Shown in pieces: positions 52,234 through 61,689 of a stretch of DNA of 64,000 bases; position 1 is the stretch's first letter, and each line of letters starts with the position of its first letter. The notes below the pieces were generated by a model that worked only from the letters and a program-made list of their open reading frames with translations, was not told the origin of the DNA and made no database searches. A program made the position numbers and the translations under genes. Source of the DNA: Pseudomonas viridiflava (GTDB taxonomy: Bacteria > Pseudomonadota > Gammaproteobacteria > Pseudomonadales > Pseudomonadaceae); NCBI RefSeq assembly GCF_001642795.1, contig NZ_LKEH01000047.1:132285-196284 (forward strand). The letters run 5' to 3'.

Positions 52234-53999
52234 TCTTCTACCCGCACTTCACGAAACATGCCCATTTCCATGTGATAAAGCATATGGCAGTGATACGCCC
52301 AGCGCCCGAGGGCATCGGCGGTCACGCGATAGCTGCGTTTTGAGCCCGGTGGCATGTCGATGGTGTGTTTGCGCACCTTGAACCTGCCGTGCTCGTCTTC
52401 CAGATCGCTCCACATGCCGTGCAGGTGGATCGGATGCGTCATCATCGTGTCGTTGACCAGCACCACACGAACTCGTTCGCCATATTTGAGTTTCAGGGGC
52501 GCTGCATCGGAGAACTTCACGCCGTCGAACGACCAGGCGAATTTCTCCATGTGACCGGTGAGGTGCAACTCGATCGTGCGACTCGGCTCGCGGCCATCCG
52601 GGTCGTCGAAGGCGCTGTGCAGGTCGGCGTAGGTCAGGACCTTGCGGCCGTTGTTTCTCAGGCCGATGCCTGGATCATCGAGTTTGGGTGAGGTGCTCAT
52701 GGCCTGCATGTCGACCAGCGGGTTGTTGGTTTCGCTGTCCGGGTGCGATTGTGGAGTGTTGATGGGCATGGCGTTGTGATCCATGCCTTGCATGTCGTGA
52801 CCCATCTGGCTGTGGTCCATGCCCTGCATGCTGTCGTGATTCATGCTGCCGTTGCTCATTGCACCATGATCCATGCCGCCCATGCCCATGTCCTCCATGC
52901 TCAACAATGGGCGCGGGTCGAGGGACGGCACGTCTGCTTTCATGCCTGGCCTGCTGGTGAGTGTGCCTCGCGCAAAACCGCTGCGGTCCATCGACTGGGC
53001 GAATAGCGTGTAGGCGCCGTCGGCAGGTTCGACGATCACGTCGAAGGTTTCGGCCACTGCGATGCGTAACTCGTCGACGCTTACCGGTTTGACGTGCTGG
53101 CCGTCGCTGGCAACGACAGTCATCTTCAGGCCGGGAATACGCACATCGAAGTAGGTCATGGACGAGCCGTTGATGAAGCGCAGACGGATTCGCTCGCCCG
53201 GTTTGAAAAGGCCCGTCCAGTTCATGTCCGGCGCCTGGCCGTTCATCAGGTAGGTGTAAGTAGCGCCGCTGACGTCAGCCAGATCGGTCGGGTCCATCTG
53301 CATCTGCGCCCACATCGCACGGTCGGCGACGGTTTTGCTCCAGCCCTTGTCGCTGACGTCGTTGATGAAGTCGCCCACGGTGCGCTTGTTCTGGTTGTAG
53401 TAGTCGGACTGCTTCTTGAGTTTCTTCATCAAGCGCGTTGGGTCTTCGTCCGTCCAGTCGGTGAGCATGACGACGTGCTCGCGCTCGTAGCTGAACGGCT
53501 CCGGGTCTTTTGCGTCGATGATCAGCGGCCCGTAGACCCCGGCCTGTTCCTGAAAGCCCGAGTGACTGTGGTACCAGTAGGTGCCGTTCTGTCTGACCTT
53601 GAAGCGGTAAACGTACAGGCCGTTCGGGGCGATGCCGTCAAAGCTCAGGCCGGGAACGCCGTCCATGTTGGCGGGCAGGATGATGCCGTGCCAGTGAATG
53701 GACGTGGTGTCCTTGAGCCGGTTCTTCACCCGCAGCGTGACGGTATCGCCTTCGCGCCAGCGCAGCAGAGGGCCGGGCAGGCCGCCGTTGACCGTCATGG
53801 CGGTGCGCGGGCTGCCGGTGAGGTTGACGGGAGTTTCACCAATGAACAGGTCGAATTCAGTGCCTGACAGTTCCAGCGATTCACCTGGACGCGGCGCGGC
53901 CCAGACCGGACTGCGCCAGAGCCCGAGCCCGAGCCCGCCCAGCAGACCCCCTGCGGTCAGTCCTTTCACGAAGGTGCGTCTTGAAGTTCCGGGAAGCAT
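52230..53999 (-). CDS. copA: Multicopper oxidase CopA
   Basis: A 589-residue periplasmic multicopper oxidase exported by the Tat pathway (SRRTFVKGLTAGG with twin Arg). Copper sites are HWHG, HSHSG, HPIHLHG and the C-terminal HCHMLYHMEMGM. A Met/His-rich linker (about residues 364-415, repeating M-x-x-M-D-H units) probably binds extra Cu(I). It oxidises Cu(I) to Cu(II). It leads the copAB operon, whose CopRS regulators are not nearby. Confidence 0.94.
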   Translation of the reverse strand: MLPGTSRRTFVKGLTAGGLLGGLGLGLWRSPVWAAPRPGESLELSGTEFDLFIGETPVNLTGSPRTAMTVNGGLPGPLLRWREGDTVTLRVKNRLKDTTSIHWHGIILPANMDGVPGLSFDGIAPNGLYVYRFKVRQNGTYWYHSHSGFQEQAGVYGPLIIDAKDPEPFSYEREHVVMLTDWTDEDPTRLMKKLKKQSDYYNQNKRTVGDFINDVSDKGWSKTVADRAMWAQMQMDPTDLADVSGATYTYLMNGQAPDMNWTGLFKPGERIRLRFINGSSMTYFDVRIPGLKMTVVASDGQHVKPVSVDELRIAVAETFDVIVEPADGAYTLFAQSMDRSGFARGTLTSRPGMKADVPSLDPRPLLSMEDMGMGGMDHGAMSNGSMNHDSMQGMDHSQMGHDMQGMDHNAMPINTPQSHPDSETNNPLVDMQAMSTSPKLDDPGIGLRNNGRKVLTYADLHSAFDDPDGREPSRTIELHLTGHMEKFAWSFDGVKFSDAAPLKLKYGERVRVVLVNDTMMTHPIHLHGMWSDLEDEHGRFKVRKHTIDMPPGSKRSYRVTADALGRWAYHCHMLYHMEMGMFREVRVEE

Positions 54000-54128
54000 G
54001 ATGGCGTATCCGTACGGTCGGTTCGGCGCAGGCCGGACAGCCTGCGGATCTGGCGAAAAGATGCCACAAGGCGGAAGGCGAGGGGATTACATTTCAGTCA
54101 GGTTGCGCCACGTCAAATCCGCCTCACC

Positions 54129-54227
54129 ACTGATCGTGCCATCGCGTGGGAACGATCAGTGCAAGGAATAGACGATGATCGTGCCTACGCTCTGCGTGGG
54201 CATGCATCCCGGGACGCTCTGCGTCCC
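54129..54227. repeat. Clustered short palindromes upstream of copA
   Basis: Inverted repeats lie in tandem: ACTGATCGT/ACGATCAGT (54129-54137 and 54152-54160), CCTACGC-TCT-GCGTGGG (54184-54200) and the perfect GGGACGC-TCT-GCGTCCC (54211-54227). The last two belong to the repeat type dispersed in P. syringae genomes that also yields spurious DUF1534 ORFs. Confidence 0.75.
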
Positions 54228-54280
54228 AAATGGGTCTGATGACGCAGATGCTTTGTGAACGACCAGGGCAGCCTTTCCCG

Positions 54281-54655
54281 TCACTCGTCCTTTTTCATCA
54301 ACCCTGCCAGCGCAGCAAACGGGTTGTGCGTTGCCTTGGACGTTTTCGGCGAGCTGAGGGAGCTGTCGGAGAAGTACTGCTGATCGGTATAACGGGAGTG
54401 TTCGTTGTCGTGGCAGTACAGGCAGAGCAGTTCCCAGTTGGAGCCGTCCTGCGGGTTGTTGTCGTGGTTGTGGTCGCGGTGGTGAACGGTCAGTTCGCTC
54501 AGGCGCTTGCCGGCGAACTCACGGGCACAGCGCCCGCAGACATGCGGATACATGCGCAGGGCCTTGTCGCGGTAGCCCATTTCGCGGTCGCGCTGAGCGT
54601 CGGCCAGAATACGATCCAGCTTGGCAGTGTTGGAGGGCGGGTTGGCCGTGCTCAT
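54281..54655 (-). CDS. YajD family HNH nuclease
   Basis: A 124-residue HNH endonuclease. The CGRC pair, VHHRDHNHDNNP and CLYCHDNEHSR provide the zinc ligands and the catalytic His-Asn-His. It matches YajD in size and motif order. The start MSTANPPSN is chosen over an upstream one. No restriction partner is adjacent, so a housekeeping or repair role is assumed. Confidence 0.88.
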   Translation of the reverse strand: MSTANPPSNTAKLDRILADAQRDREMGYRDKALRMYPHVCGRCAREFAGKRLSELTVHHRDHNHDNNPQDGSNWELLCLYCHDNEHSRYTDQQYFSDSSLSSPKTSKATHNPFAALAGLMKKDE

Positions 54656-54721
54656 GGTGTCACCTGTTCGTGTGCGCATTGAAAGCGGAATGTCGGCAAG
54701 TTTAGCGCCGGATGAACAAAC

Positions 54722-55198
54722 TCACACCTGTTGCGAGAGCAATTGGCCGTCGACCATGCGCAAACGTCGCGACAGCGAAATGGCCAGGGCGCGAATGATC
54801 TTGGCGGCGATCTTCGGTGCGTCATCGAGCATCTTGTCCAGCGAATCGCGACCCAGGTTCAGCAACTGGCAGCTTGTCGCCGCGATGCAACTGGCCGAAC
54901 GACGTTCGCCGTCCAGCACCGCCATCTCGCCGAATGCCCGGCCACGGCGCAGGGTGGCGATTTCGACCTGCTGGCCTTCACTGTTGAGCTTCTGCACGGA
55001 CACCGTGCCTTGATGGATGATGCACATGAACGTTCCGGCATCACCTTCGGCAAACACTGCTTCGCCCTTTTCGATGTCGGTGATGCTGAAGTAGCCCGCC
55101 ACAGCGAGGAAATCGCTAGGCAGCAGGGTGTCGAACAGGCCGCAGTCCAGCAGCATGTCGCGTATGGCGTTGTTCAGGTTGGACAGTTGTTCTGACAT
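54722..55198 (-). CDS. Cyclic nucleotide-binding domain protein
   Basis: A 158-residue protein made of one cNMP-binding fold with GDAGTFMCIIHQG and the phosphate-binding cassette RGRAFGEMAVLDGERRSA. It lacks the C-terminal HTH of CRP proteins, so it is not itself a transcription factor. Ligand and partner are unknown. It lies between yajD and ptrB on the same strand with wide gaps. Confidence 0.88.
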   Translation of the reverse strand: MSEQLSNLNNAIRDMLLDCGLFDTLLPSDFLAVAGYFSITDIEKGEAVFAEGDAGTFMCIIHQGTVSVQKLNSEGQQVEIATLRRGRAFGEMAVLDGERRSASCIAATSCQLLNLGRDSLDKMLDDAPKIAAKIIRALAISLSRRLRMVDGQLLSQQV

Positions 55199-55280
55199 GG
55201 TTCGGTCTTGTGTTCAGGCTTCAGTGAGGGGGGCAGATCCTTGCCCCCGATGCTAGTAAGACAGGCGTTGGGTGCCAAGT

Positions 55281-57341
55281 TCATTCGCCGGTTTGCAATA
55301 CCTTGAAGATGAATCCGTATTCCAGCGCCACATCGCGCAAGCCTTGATAGCGGCCGCTCATCCCGCCGTGCCCGGCACCCAGTTCGGTTTTGAGCAGCAA
55401 GAGGTTGTCGTCTGTCTTTGTAGCACGCAACTTCGCGACCCACTTGGCCGCTTCCCAATACTGCACACGGCTGTCGTTGTAACCGGCGATCACCAGCATG
55501 GCCGGATACGCCTGGACGCTGACATTTTCATAAGGCGCGTAGGCCTTGATGCGTTCGTAGACCTCGGGCTCCTGCGGGTTGCCCCATTCGTCATATTCGG
55601 TGACGGTCAGCGGCAACTCGGGATCGAGCATGGTGTTGAGCACGTCCACGAATGGCACCTCGGCAATCGCCGCCTTGAACAGGTCCGGACGCTGATTGAG
55701 CACCGCGCCCATCAACAGACCGCCCGCGCTGCCGCCACTGATCACCAGTTGCTCGGAGCGGGTCAACCCCTCGGCAATCAAGTGCTCGGCGCAGGCAATG
55801 AAATCACCAAAAGTATTCTGTTTGTGTTCCTGCTTGCCGTTGCGATACCAGGCTTCGCCCAACTCGCCGCCGCCGCGCACATGCGCGATGGCGAACGCCA
55901 CGCCCCGGTCCAGCAGGCTCAGGCGAGCGTGGGAGAACCAAGGGTCCAGACTTTCGCCATAGGCACCGTAGCCGTACAGATAAAGCGGCGTCGCCTGACC
56001 GGCTAGTTCGCGTTTGACCACCAGACTGATCGGCACCTGGGTTTCATCAGCAGCAGTCGCCCACAGGCGCTGGCTGACGTAGGCATCGGCATCGAAGGTG
56101 CCCAGCACCGGCGTTTCCTTGAGTACAATCTGCTCGCCGGTTGCCAGCTCCAGCTGCCGGACCTGCGGCGGACGGTTCAGCGACTGGTAACGCAGGCGAA
56201 TCCGCGGGCTGTCGAATTCCAGCGAGTCCTGCACGTAAAGGCTGTACGCCGCGTCTGGCAGTTGCACCCGATAGGCGGGCAGATCCTGAGGGCGGATTTC
56301 GATGATCGGCAGGCCGCCTTCGCGCAAGCTCAGGCTGAGACCTCTGGCGTTGAGGCCGACGCCTTCGAGCATCACCGAATCGCTGTGCGGGATCAGCGTC
56401 TGCCAGTCATCACGGGTCGGAACGCCGGTCGCCTTCTCGGGGGCGTGGTACAGCGCGAAATTGATGCCGCTCTGGTTGCTGCGAATGAACCAGCTCCAGA
56501 CGCCATCGAGCAGGCCGTGATCAGGAAAGTATTCATGGCCTTCGACGCGTGGCGCGAGGCAGACGAAAGCCTGCTCGGGATGCTCGGCGTCCAGCACCCA
56601 GGCTTCGCTCGTGGTTTTGCTGTTCAGCAGCAGCACCAGTTGACGTTCGGAGCTGGTGCGGAAGCAGTGCAGAAAGAAGCGGCCGTCCGGCTCGCTGAAC
56701 ACCAGGTCAGCGGTCCCGTTACCGAGTGTGTGGCGATACAGCTTGTGTGGACGATGCGTGTCGTCCAGCTCGCCAAAGAACAGCGTCTGGCTGTCGTTGG
56801 CCCAGGTCATGCTGCCGTCGCAATCCTCGAACGGCAAGCTGCTGACCTGGCCAGAGCTCAGTTCCTTGACGTAGAGCTGATAAACCTCGTCGCCACTGGT
56901 GTCCAGGCTGTAGGCGAGGCGCTGATGGTTGGGGCTGATGCTGAAAGCGCCGAGTGAAAAGAATCCGCCGTCGGCCAGCACGTTGGGGTCCAGCAGCAGT
57001 TCTTCCCGACTTTCGTCGACTGTGTTCGAGTCATCCGCCGGACGCGGGCAACGGTAGTGGCGTGCGTACTCGTCGCCCTCTGTGGTGCGCGTGTAATACA
57101 GATACGGACCCCAGGGCGAGGGCAGTGACAGGTCGGTTTCCAGAATCCGGCTTTTGATTTCCTGAAACAGCGTTTCACGCAGCTCGCGCTGGTCCGCCAG
57201 TTGCTCTTCTTGGTACTGGTTTTCAGCTTTCAGATAGTCGAGCACCTCTTCGGTGTCGCGGTTCTGCAGCCAGGCGTAGGGATCCGAGCCTTCGGCCTTG
57301 CGAGCGATCGGGGCGCGTGAGGTGGCATTCGAAAAGGACAT
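55281..57341 (-). CDS. ptrB: Oligopeptidase B
   Basis: A 686-residue S9A prolyl-oligopeptidase-family enzyme cleaving after Arg and Lys in short peptides. An N-terminal beta-propeller (about 70-400) leads to the hydrolase domain with nucleophile GGSAGGLLMG, the Asp in GYNDSRV and the His in GAGHGGMSG. There is no signal, so it is cytoplasmic. Length is normal. Confidence 0.95.
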   Translation of the reverse strand: MSFSNATSRAPIARKAEGSDPYAWLQNRDTEEVLDYLKAENQYQEEQLADQRELRETLFQEIKSRILETDLSLPSPWGPYLYYTRTTEGDEYARHYRCPRPADDSNTVDESREELLLDPNVLADGGFFSLGAFSISPNHQRLAYSLDTSGDEVYQLYVKELSSGQVSSLPFEDCDGSMTWANDSQTLFFGELDDTHRPHKLYRHTLGNGTADLVFSEPDGRFFLHCFRTSSERQLVLLLNSKTTSEAWVLDAEHPEQAFVCLAPRVEGHEYFPDHGLLDGVWSWFIRSNQSGINFALYHAPEKATGVPTRDDWQTLIPHSDSVMLEGVGLNARGLSLSLREGGLPIIEIRPQDLPAYRVQLPDAAYSLYVQDSLEFDSPRIRLRYQSLNRPPQVRQLELATGEQIVLKETPVLGTFDADAYVSQRLWATAADETQVPISLVVKRELAGQATPLYLYGYGAYGESLDPWFSHARLSLLDRGVAFAIAHVRGGGELGEAWYRNGKQEHKQNTFGDFIACAEHLIAEGLTRSEQLVISGGSAGGLLMGAVLNQRPDLFKAAIAEVPFVDVLNTMLDPELPLTVTEYDEWGNPQEPEVYERIKAYAPYENVSVQAYPAMLVIAGYNDSRVQYWEAAKWVAKLRATKTDDNLLLLKTELGAGHGGMSGRYQGLRDVALEYGFIFKVLQTGE

Positions 57342-57475
57342 GCGGGGCTCTCTTTTAAAGTGGCAATCAGATGAATTATGAGGACACGCTGCGCCGATTG
57401 AGCAACCCAGGCAAGCCGGGCCAGTGAAAAGCCGTTATCATAAGCGCCTCTTTACCTGCCTTGCCAACGGACGAC

Positions 57476-57958
57476 ATGACCGAGAACGACTATCTGATCG
57501 CCTGGAGCCTCTACGCCTTCGCCGCGCTGGGCTGCCTGTTGGTATGGTTTCTGATGACCGGCTGGATGTGGCGCTACCTCAAGGAGCCGCTGCGTGTCAT
57601 CGCCGCCGTGTTGCTGCTCACACCGACGCTGGTTGATCCTCTCAAGGACGCCTACGCTCCGGCAGTAGCCATCACTGCGCTGGACCTGATGTTCAAGGTC
57701 GGTAGTAACGTCTGGACCGCCGTTTCCGATCTGGCGATGTACGGCATGTTCGCCTTCGGTGCTTACCTGCTGTTCGTGCTCATTCGCTGGCCGATCGAAA
57801 GAAGCCGCAAGGCGCGTCAACCGGCGCCGGTTGCAGAACCTGTCGATACAGACGCCGAAGACGATCCGTTTGCCAGTGACGAGCGTTACGCTCGCAAACC
57901 CGCTGCACCGTCTCCTGCCACGTCGGCACGCGGCGCTCGGGTCGAGCCGCGTCTGTAG
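57476..57958 (+). CDS. Small membrane protein of unknown function
   Basis: A 160-residue protein with three hydrophobic segments (about 8-26, 36-55 and 85-105) and a proline- and alanine-rich acidic cytoplasmic tail. No family recognised. ATG 57476 or the TTG five codons earlier could be the start. It is followed by the class II amidotransferase gene on the same strand. Confidence 0.7.
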   Translation: MTENDYLIAWSLYAFAALGCLLVWFLMTGWMWRYLKEPLRVIAAVLLLTPTLVDPLKDAYAPAVAITALDLMFKVGSNVWTAVSDLAMYGMFAFGAYLLFVLIRWPIERSRKARQPAPVAEPVDTDAEDDPFASDERYARKPAAPSPATSARGARVEPRL

Positions 57959-58034
57959 CGTCCCGCTTCGTTGGCCTGCGCTGCAACGTGCAGCGCATGA
58001 CTGCTGCAAAACGTCCTGAAGCGAGAACCTGAAC

Positions 58035-58823
58035 ATGTGTGAACTACTGGGCATGAGCGCCAATGTCCCGACCGACATCGTTTTCAGCTTTACCGGGCTG
58101 ATGCAGCGGGGCGGCAAGACCGGCCCGCATCGTGACGGCTGGGGCATTGCTTTCTACGAAGGCCGAGGCCTGCGCCTGTTTCAGGACCCGGCCGCCAGCT
58201 GCGAGTCGGAAGTCGCGCAACTGGTGCAACGTTACCCCATCAAAAGCGAAGTCGTGATTGGCCACATTCGTCAGGCCAACGTCGGCAAGGTCTGCCTGTC
58301 CAACACGCATCCTTTCGTGCGCGAGCTGTGGGGCCGGAACTGGTGTTTCGCCCACAACGGCCAATTGGCCGAATTCAGTCCGAGTGTCACCTTCTATCGA
58401 CCCGTGGGTGATACTGACAGCGAAGCGGCATTCTGCGACCTGCTCAACCGTGTGCGTGAAGCGTTTCCCGAGCCGGTCGAAGTCGAGCAACTGCTGCCGA
58501 CGCTGATCCAGGCCTGCACCGAATACCGCAGCAAAGGCGTGTTCAATTGCCTGTTGAGCGACGGCGACTGGCTGTTCTGCTTCTGCAGCACCAAACTGGT
58601 CCAGATCACCCGACGCGCACCCTTCGGTCCGGCCCGATTGAAGGACGTTGACGTGATTGTCGATTTTCAGGCGGAAACCACGCCGCATGATGTGGTCACA
58701 GTCATTGCCACCGAGCCGTTGACCGCGAACGAAAACTGGAACGCTTACGAGCCGGGCCAGTGGAGTCTGTGGCGCAAGGGCGAATGTGTCTGCAAGGGTT
58801 CGGCCGAACCGGTCATGCCATAA
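58035..58823 (+). CDS. Class II glutamine amidotransferase (YafJ-like)
   Basis: A 262-residue N-terminal-nucleophile amidotransferase. Cys2 (MCELLGMSANVP) is the catalytic nucleophile after Met removal. Conserved segments are GGKTGPHRDGWGIAFYEG, RQANVGKV, NTHPF and FAHNG. It matches the stand-alone YafJ type, whose acceptor substrate is unknown. It probably forms a transcript with the DUF2937 gene 40 bp downstream. Confidence 0.92.
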   Translation: MCELLGMSANVPTDIVFSFTGLMQRGGKTGPHRDGWGIAFYEGRGLRLFQDPAASCESEVAQLVQRYPIKSEVVIGHIRQANVGKVCLSNTHPFVRELWGRNWCFAHNGQLAEFSPSVTFYRPVGDTDSEAAFCDLLNRVREAFPEPVEVEQLLPTLIQACTEYRSKGVFNCLLSDGDWLFCFCSTKLVQITRRAPFGPARLKDVDVIVDFQAETTPHDVVTVIATEPLTANENWNAYEPGQWSLWRKGECVCKGSAEPVMP

Positions 58824-58862
58824 GCGCACGGTCACACGGAATTCAACGCAAGAGGGATGTTC

Positions 58863-59387
58863 ATGCTGCGAAGTTATCTGCGATTGGTCCTGTTCACGGC
58901 GGGTCTGCTGTTCGGCGTTCAAGTGCCCGGCTTCATCAGTGACTACAGCAAGCGTGTAGAAGCGCACCTGATCGAAGCCCAGCAAGCGATCAAGGGCTAC
59001 AACAACACCGCTGCGCAGTTTTTCAAGGGTGATATCCAGGCGCTGATTCAGCACTATCGCAGCAGTGAAGATCCGGTGTTTCGCAGCGATGCCGACAACA
59101 TCGAGACCTTGCTGACCCGCACCCACGTGCTGGAGCGTCAGTGGCTGGGGCTGCAGGGACCGTGGTATTCGCGGGCCTTCTATGTCGCCACGTCGTCCGA
59201 TCCCGATATCCGTCGCGAGACCTTCAACGGCTACACCTGGCAAGTCCTGCTGGCCCCTGAAGTCATCGCCTGGGGCATCATCAGCGCATTGCTGCTGGCG
59301 CTGGTGATCGAAAGCCTTGTGTTGTTGCTCGGCTGGGTCGTGAACGGCGGACGTCGCAAGCCGCAGCTGGAAAGAGACTGGCGCTAA
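58863..59387 (+). CDS. DUF2937 membrane protein
   Basis: A 174-residue inner-membrane protein with an N-terminal hydrophobic segment and one near the C-terminus (about 138-160), leaving a helical periplasmic domain between. The DUF2937 signature is PGFISDYSKRVEAHL. AGAGGG is best placed for the second ATG (58863). Function unknown. Confidence 0.85.
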   Translation: MLRSYLRLVLFTAGLLFGVQVPGFISDYSKRVEAHLIEAQQAIKGYNNTAAQFFKGDIQALIQHYRSSEDPVFRSDADNIETLLTRTHVLERQWLGLQGPWYSRAFYVATSSDPDIRRETFNGYTWQVLLAPEVIAWGIISALLLALVIESLVLLLGWVVNGGRRKPQLERDWR

Positions 59388-59424
59388 GCGTCCGTCTGGT
59401 TCTCACCCAAACAGGAGAAAGCCC

Positions 59425-59520
59425 ATGGGCAGCCTGTTATTGAACTGTGATGTCGGCGTCCAGCGTCTCTGCGCAGCCCTTGGCGAGCCGTCGGCTGAGC
59501 AGAACCGCATCAAACTGTAA
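59425..59520 (+). pseudogene. 31-codon ORF with strong ribosome site, possible LamB/YcsF remnant
   Basis: AGGAG stands 9 bases before an ATG opening a 31-residue frame beginning MGSLLLNCDVG. That start resembles LamB/YcsF (PxpA-type) proteins, which begin with LLLNCDxGE, but the rest does not match. It could be the scar of a deleted gene or a genuine small protein. It directly follows the DUF2937 gene. Confidence 0.3.
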
Positions 59521-59554
59521 AACACATGAAACATGGGTGATGCTGCTGGGCCGA

Positions 59555-60277
59555 TCATGGGACGGCCCTTGTTTCATTGCGTATATAAGCCAGCACTGTT
59601 TCAGGATCGTTCCACATCAAAACGTCCAGTATCGAAAGATTCTCGATAAAGTCGAAAGGTGCCACCACGTTATAACTGAGTGAAGAGGGCTCCAGGAAGC
59701 GAAGTTCGATACCGCGTTCCTGCCATTCGCCGGAAACAAATATATCGCGGCCGCCCGTGGCGTTGATGTATTGGCGAGCTTCCATCAAGGTGCTGATTTC
59801 CAGCGCCCACTGTCCTGCATGTTCGATGACAGGCAAGTCAAACTTCATCTCGGAACAGGTTTTCCAGTTGAACGGCAGACCCAGATAATCACACACCACT
59901 TTCAATGAGCGTGTGTTCAAATCGCTGATATGAGTGATGTCCGGTGAATCGAAGGTAAGGTCGATCAACTGCATCATCTGCCTGAAGTAAGGCGCCTTGC
60001 AGCGGTAGTGTTCCAGCTGGTTTCTGATGCGTGTGTGGGCGGCGCTGCAATCGGTGATCGTGGCGTCCTTGATCAGCGTCCCGTCTCTGGCGCTGACCGG
60101 GACCTTTATGTACTGCCACCCCCCGTAGCCGTCCAGTACCCGGTTGCGGTTCATCCAGCTCTTGCGTTTGTATTTGACGATGTCGAAGACCAGTCCGCGC
60201 TCCACTGCGGCAATAAGCTGGAAGTAACCAATATAGGGAAAAAAATAAGGCTGCATGATCCCGAGCGTTTCAATCAT
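59555..60277 (-). CDS. WbqC-family protein
   Basis: A 240-residue protein with the WbqC signature (IMQPYFFPYIGYFQLI near the N-terminus and a KYKRKSWMNRNRV segment). Members are linked with polysaccharide or sugar-nucleotide amine modification clusters; the reaction is not firmly established. The ribosome site is weak. It stands alone, away from any visible O-antigen cluster. Confidence 0.85.
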   Translation of the reverse strand: MIETLGIMQPYFFPYIGYFQLIAAVERGLVFDIVKYKRKSWMNRNRVLDGYGGWQYIKVPVSARDGTLIKDATITDCSAAHTRIRNQLEHYRCKAPYFRQMMQLIDLTFDSPDITHISDLNTRSLKVVCDYLGLPFNWKTCSEMKFDLPVIEHAGQWALEISTLMEARQYINATGGRDIFVSGEWQERGIELRFLEPSSLSYNVVAPFDFIENLSILDVLMWNDPETVLAYIRNETRAVP

Positions 60278-60428
60278 AAGTAACCCGCGAAGTCGCGACG
60301 GTTGCTCAGGCAAAACGATGGAGTAACGGCAGAACGACTTACTCAGTCAGCACATGACCGTCTGAATGGATGTCAGAAACCTGAGCGTAGTTCGAAGTTA
60401 CAAAATGAAAGTGCTGTTGGTCGGGTTG

Positions 60429-60457
60429 AAAAAAGCCAGTCGATGACTGGCTTTTTT
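60429..60457. terminator. Bidirectional terminator
   Basis: A 12-bp perfect stem (60429-60440 with 60446-60457, 5-nt loop) whose ends are A and T tracts. It would end the VWA gene on the minus strand. Confidence 0.85.
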
Positions 60458-60471
60458 ACACTGACATCCAC

Positions 60472-61650
60472 TTATTTGGCCAGGTAGCGCATGCTTTCTT
60501 CCAGGCCGCGGAGGGTCAGCGGATACATGTGGTCTTCCACCAGATCGCGGACGATGTGGGTCGAGGCTGTGTAGCCCCACGTGTCTTTCGGGTAAGGATT
60601 GATCCAGACGATCTTCTTGAATTTGGCCATGAAACGCTGCATCCACACATAGCCTGCTTCTTCGTTCCAGTGCTCGACACTGCCGCCGGGCTGGGTGATT
60701 TCGTAAGGCGCCATCGAAGCGTCGCCGATGAAGATCACTTTGTAGTCCGCGCCGTACTTGTGCAGCAGGTCCTGGGTCGAGGTCCGCTCCGAGCCGCGGC
60801 GCAGGTTGTTTTTCCACACCGATTCGTACACGAAATTATGGAAGTAGAAATACTCCATGTGCTTGAACTCGGTCTTGCAGGCCGAGAACAGTTCTTCGCA
60901 GACCTTGACGTGGGCATCCATCGAGCCGCCGATGTCGAACAGCAGCAGCAACTTGATAGTGTTGCGTCTCTCAGGGCGCATCTGGATGTTCAGCAGGCCG
61001 GCATCGCGGGCGGTGTGGTCGATGGTGCCGTCGATGTCCAGTTCGTCGGCTGCGCCCTGACGAGCGAACTTGCGCAGGCGGCGCAAGGCAACCTTGATAT
61101 TGCGCGTGCCCAGTTCCACCTGATCGTCCAGGTTCTTGTACTCGCGCTGATCCCAGACCTTTACCGCCTTGCCCTTGCGTTCACCTGCGTCGCCCACCCG
61201 GATGCCTTCAGGGTTGTAACCGCCCGAGCCGAACGGGCTGGTGCCTCCGGTGCCGATCCATTTATTGCCACCGGCATGGCGTTCCTTCTGTTCTTCCAGA
61301 CGTTTCTTGAACTCTTCGATCAACTTGTCGAGGCCGCCCAGTGACTGGATTTGCGCCCGCTCTTCTTCGCTCAGAGAACGCTCGAACTCCTTGCGCAGCC
61401 AGTCTTCGGGGATCAGTGCCTGCAAGTGGTCGTCGAGCTTTTCCAAGCCATTGAAGTAGGCACCGAACGCCCGGTCGAACTTGTCGAAATGGCGCTCGTC
61501 CTTGACCAGAATCGTGCGCGCCAGAAAGTAGAACTCGTCAATGTCGGCAAAAATGACCCGCTGTTTCAGCGCATTGATCAGGTCCAGCAACTCGCGCAGG
61601 GACACCGGCACCTTGGCCGCACGCATTTCGTTGAACAGGTTGAGCAGCAT
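60472..61650 (-). CDS. VWA-domain CoxE-like protein
   Basis: A 392-residue protein of the CoxE-like VWA type. Residues about 210-390 form a von Willebrand A fold with LLFDIGGSMDAH as MIDAS motif (one position differs from the classic DxSxS). The N-terminal helical half with LFNEMRAAKVPVSLRELLDL is typical of MoxR partners. It lies 39 bp downstream of the MoxR ATPase gene. Together such pairs act as metal-insertion or folding chaperones. Confidence 0.88.
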   Translation of the reverse strand: MLLNLFNEMRAAKVPVSLRELLDLINALKQRVIFADIDEFYFLARTILVKDERHFDKFDRAFGAYFNGLEKLDDHLQALIPEDWLRKEFERSLSEEERAQIQSLGGLDKLIEEFKKRLEEQKERHAGGNKWIGTGGTSPFGSGGYNPEGIRVGDAGERKGKAVKVWDQREYKNLDDQVELGTRNIKVALRRLRKFARQGAADELDIDGTIDHTARDAGLLNIQMRPERRNTIKLLLLFDIGGSMDAHVKVCEELFSACKTEFKHMEYFYFHNFVYESVWKNNLRRGSERTSTQDLLHKYGADYKVIFIGDASMAPYEITQPGGSVEHWNEEAGYVWMQRFMAKFKKIVWINPYPKDTWGYTASTHIVRDLVEDHMYPLTLRGLEESMRYLAK

Positions 61651-61689
61651 GGCTGTCGCCCTTTTTCGTAGCAGGGTAAATGAAGAGGA

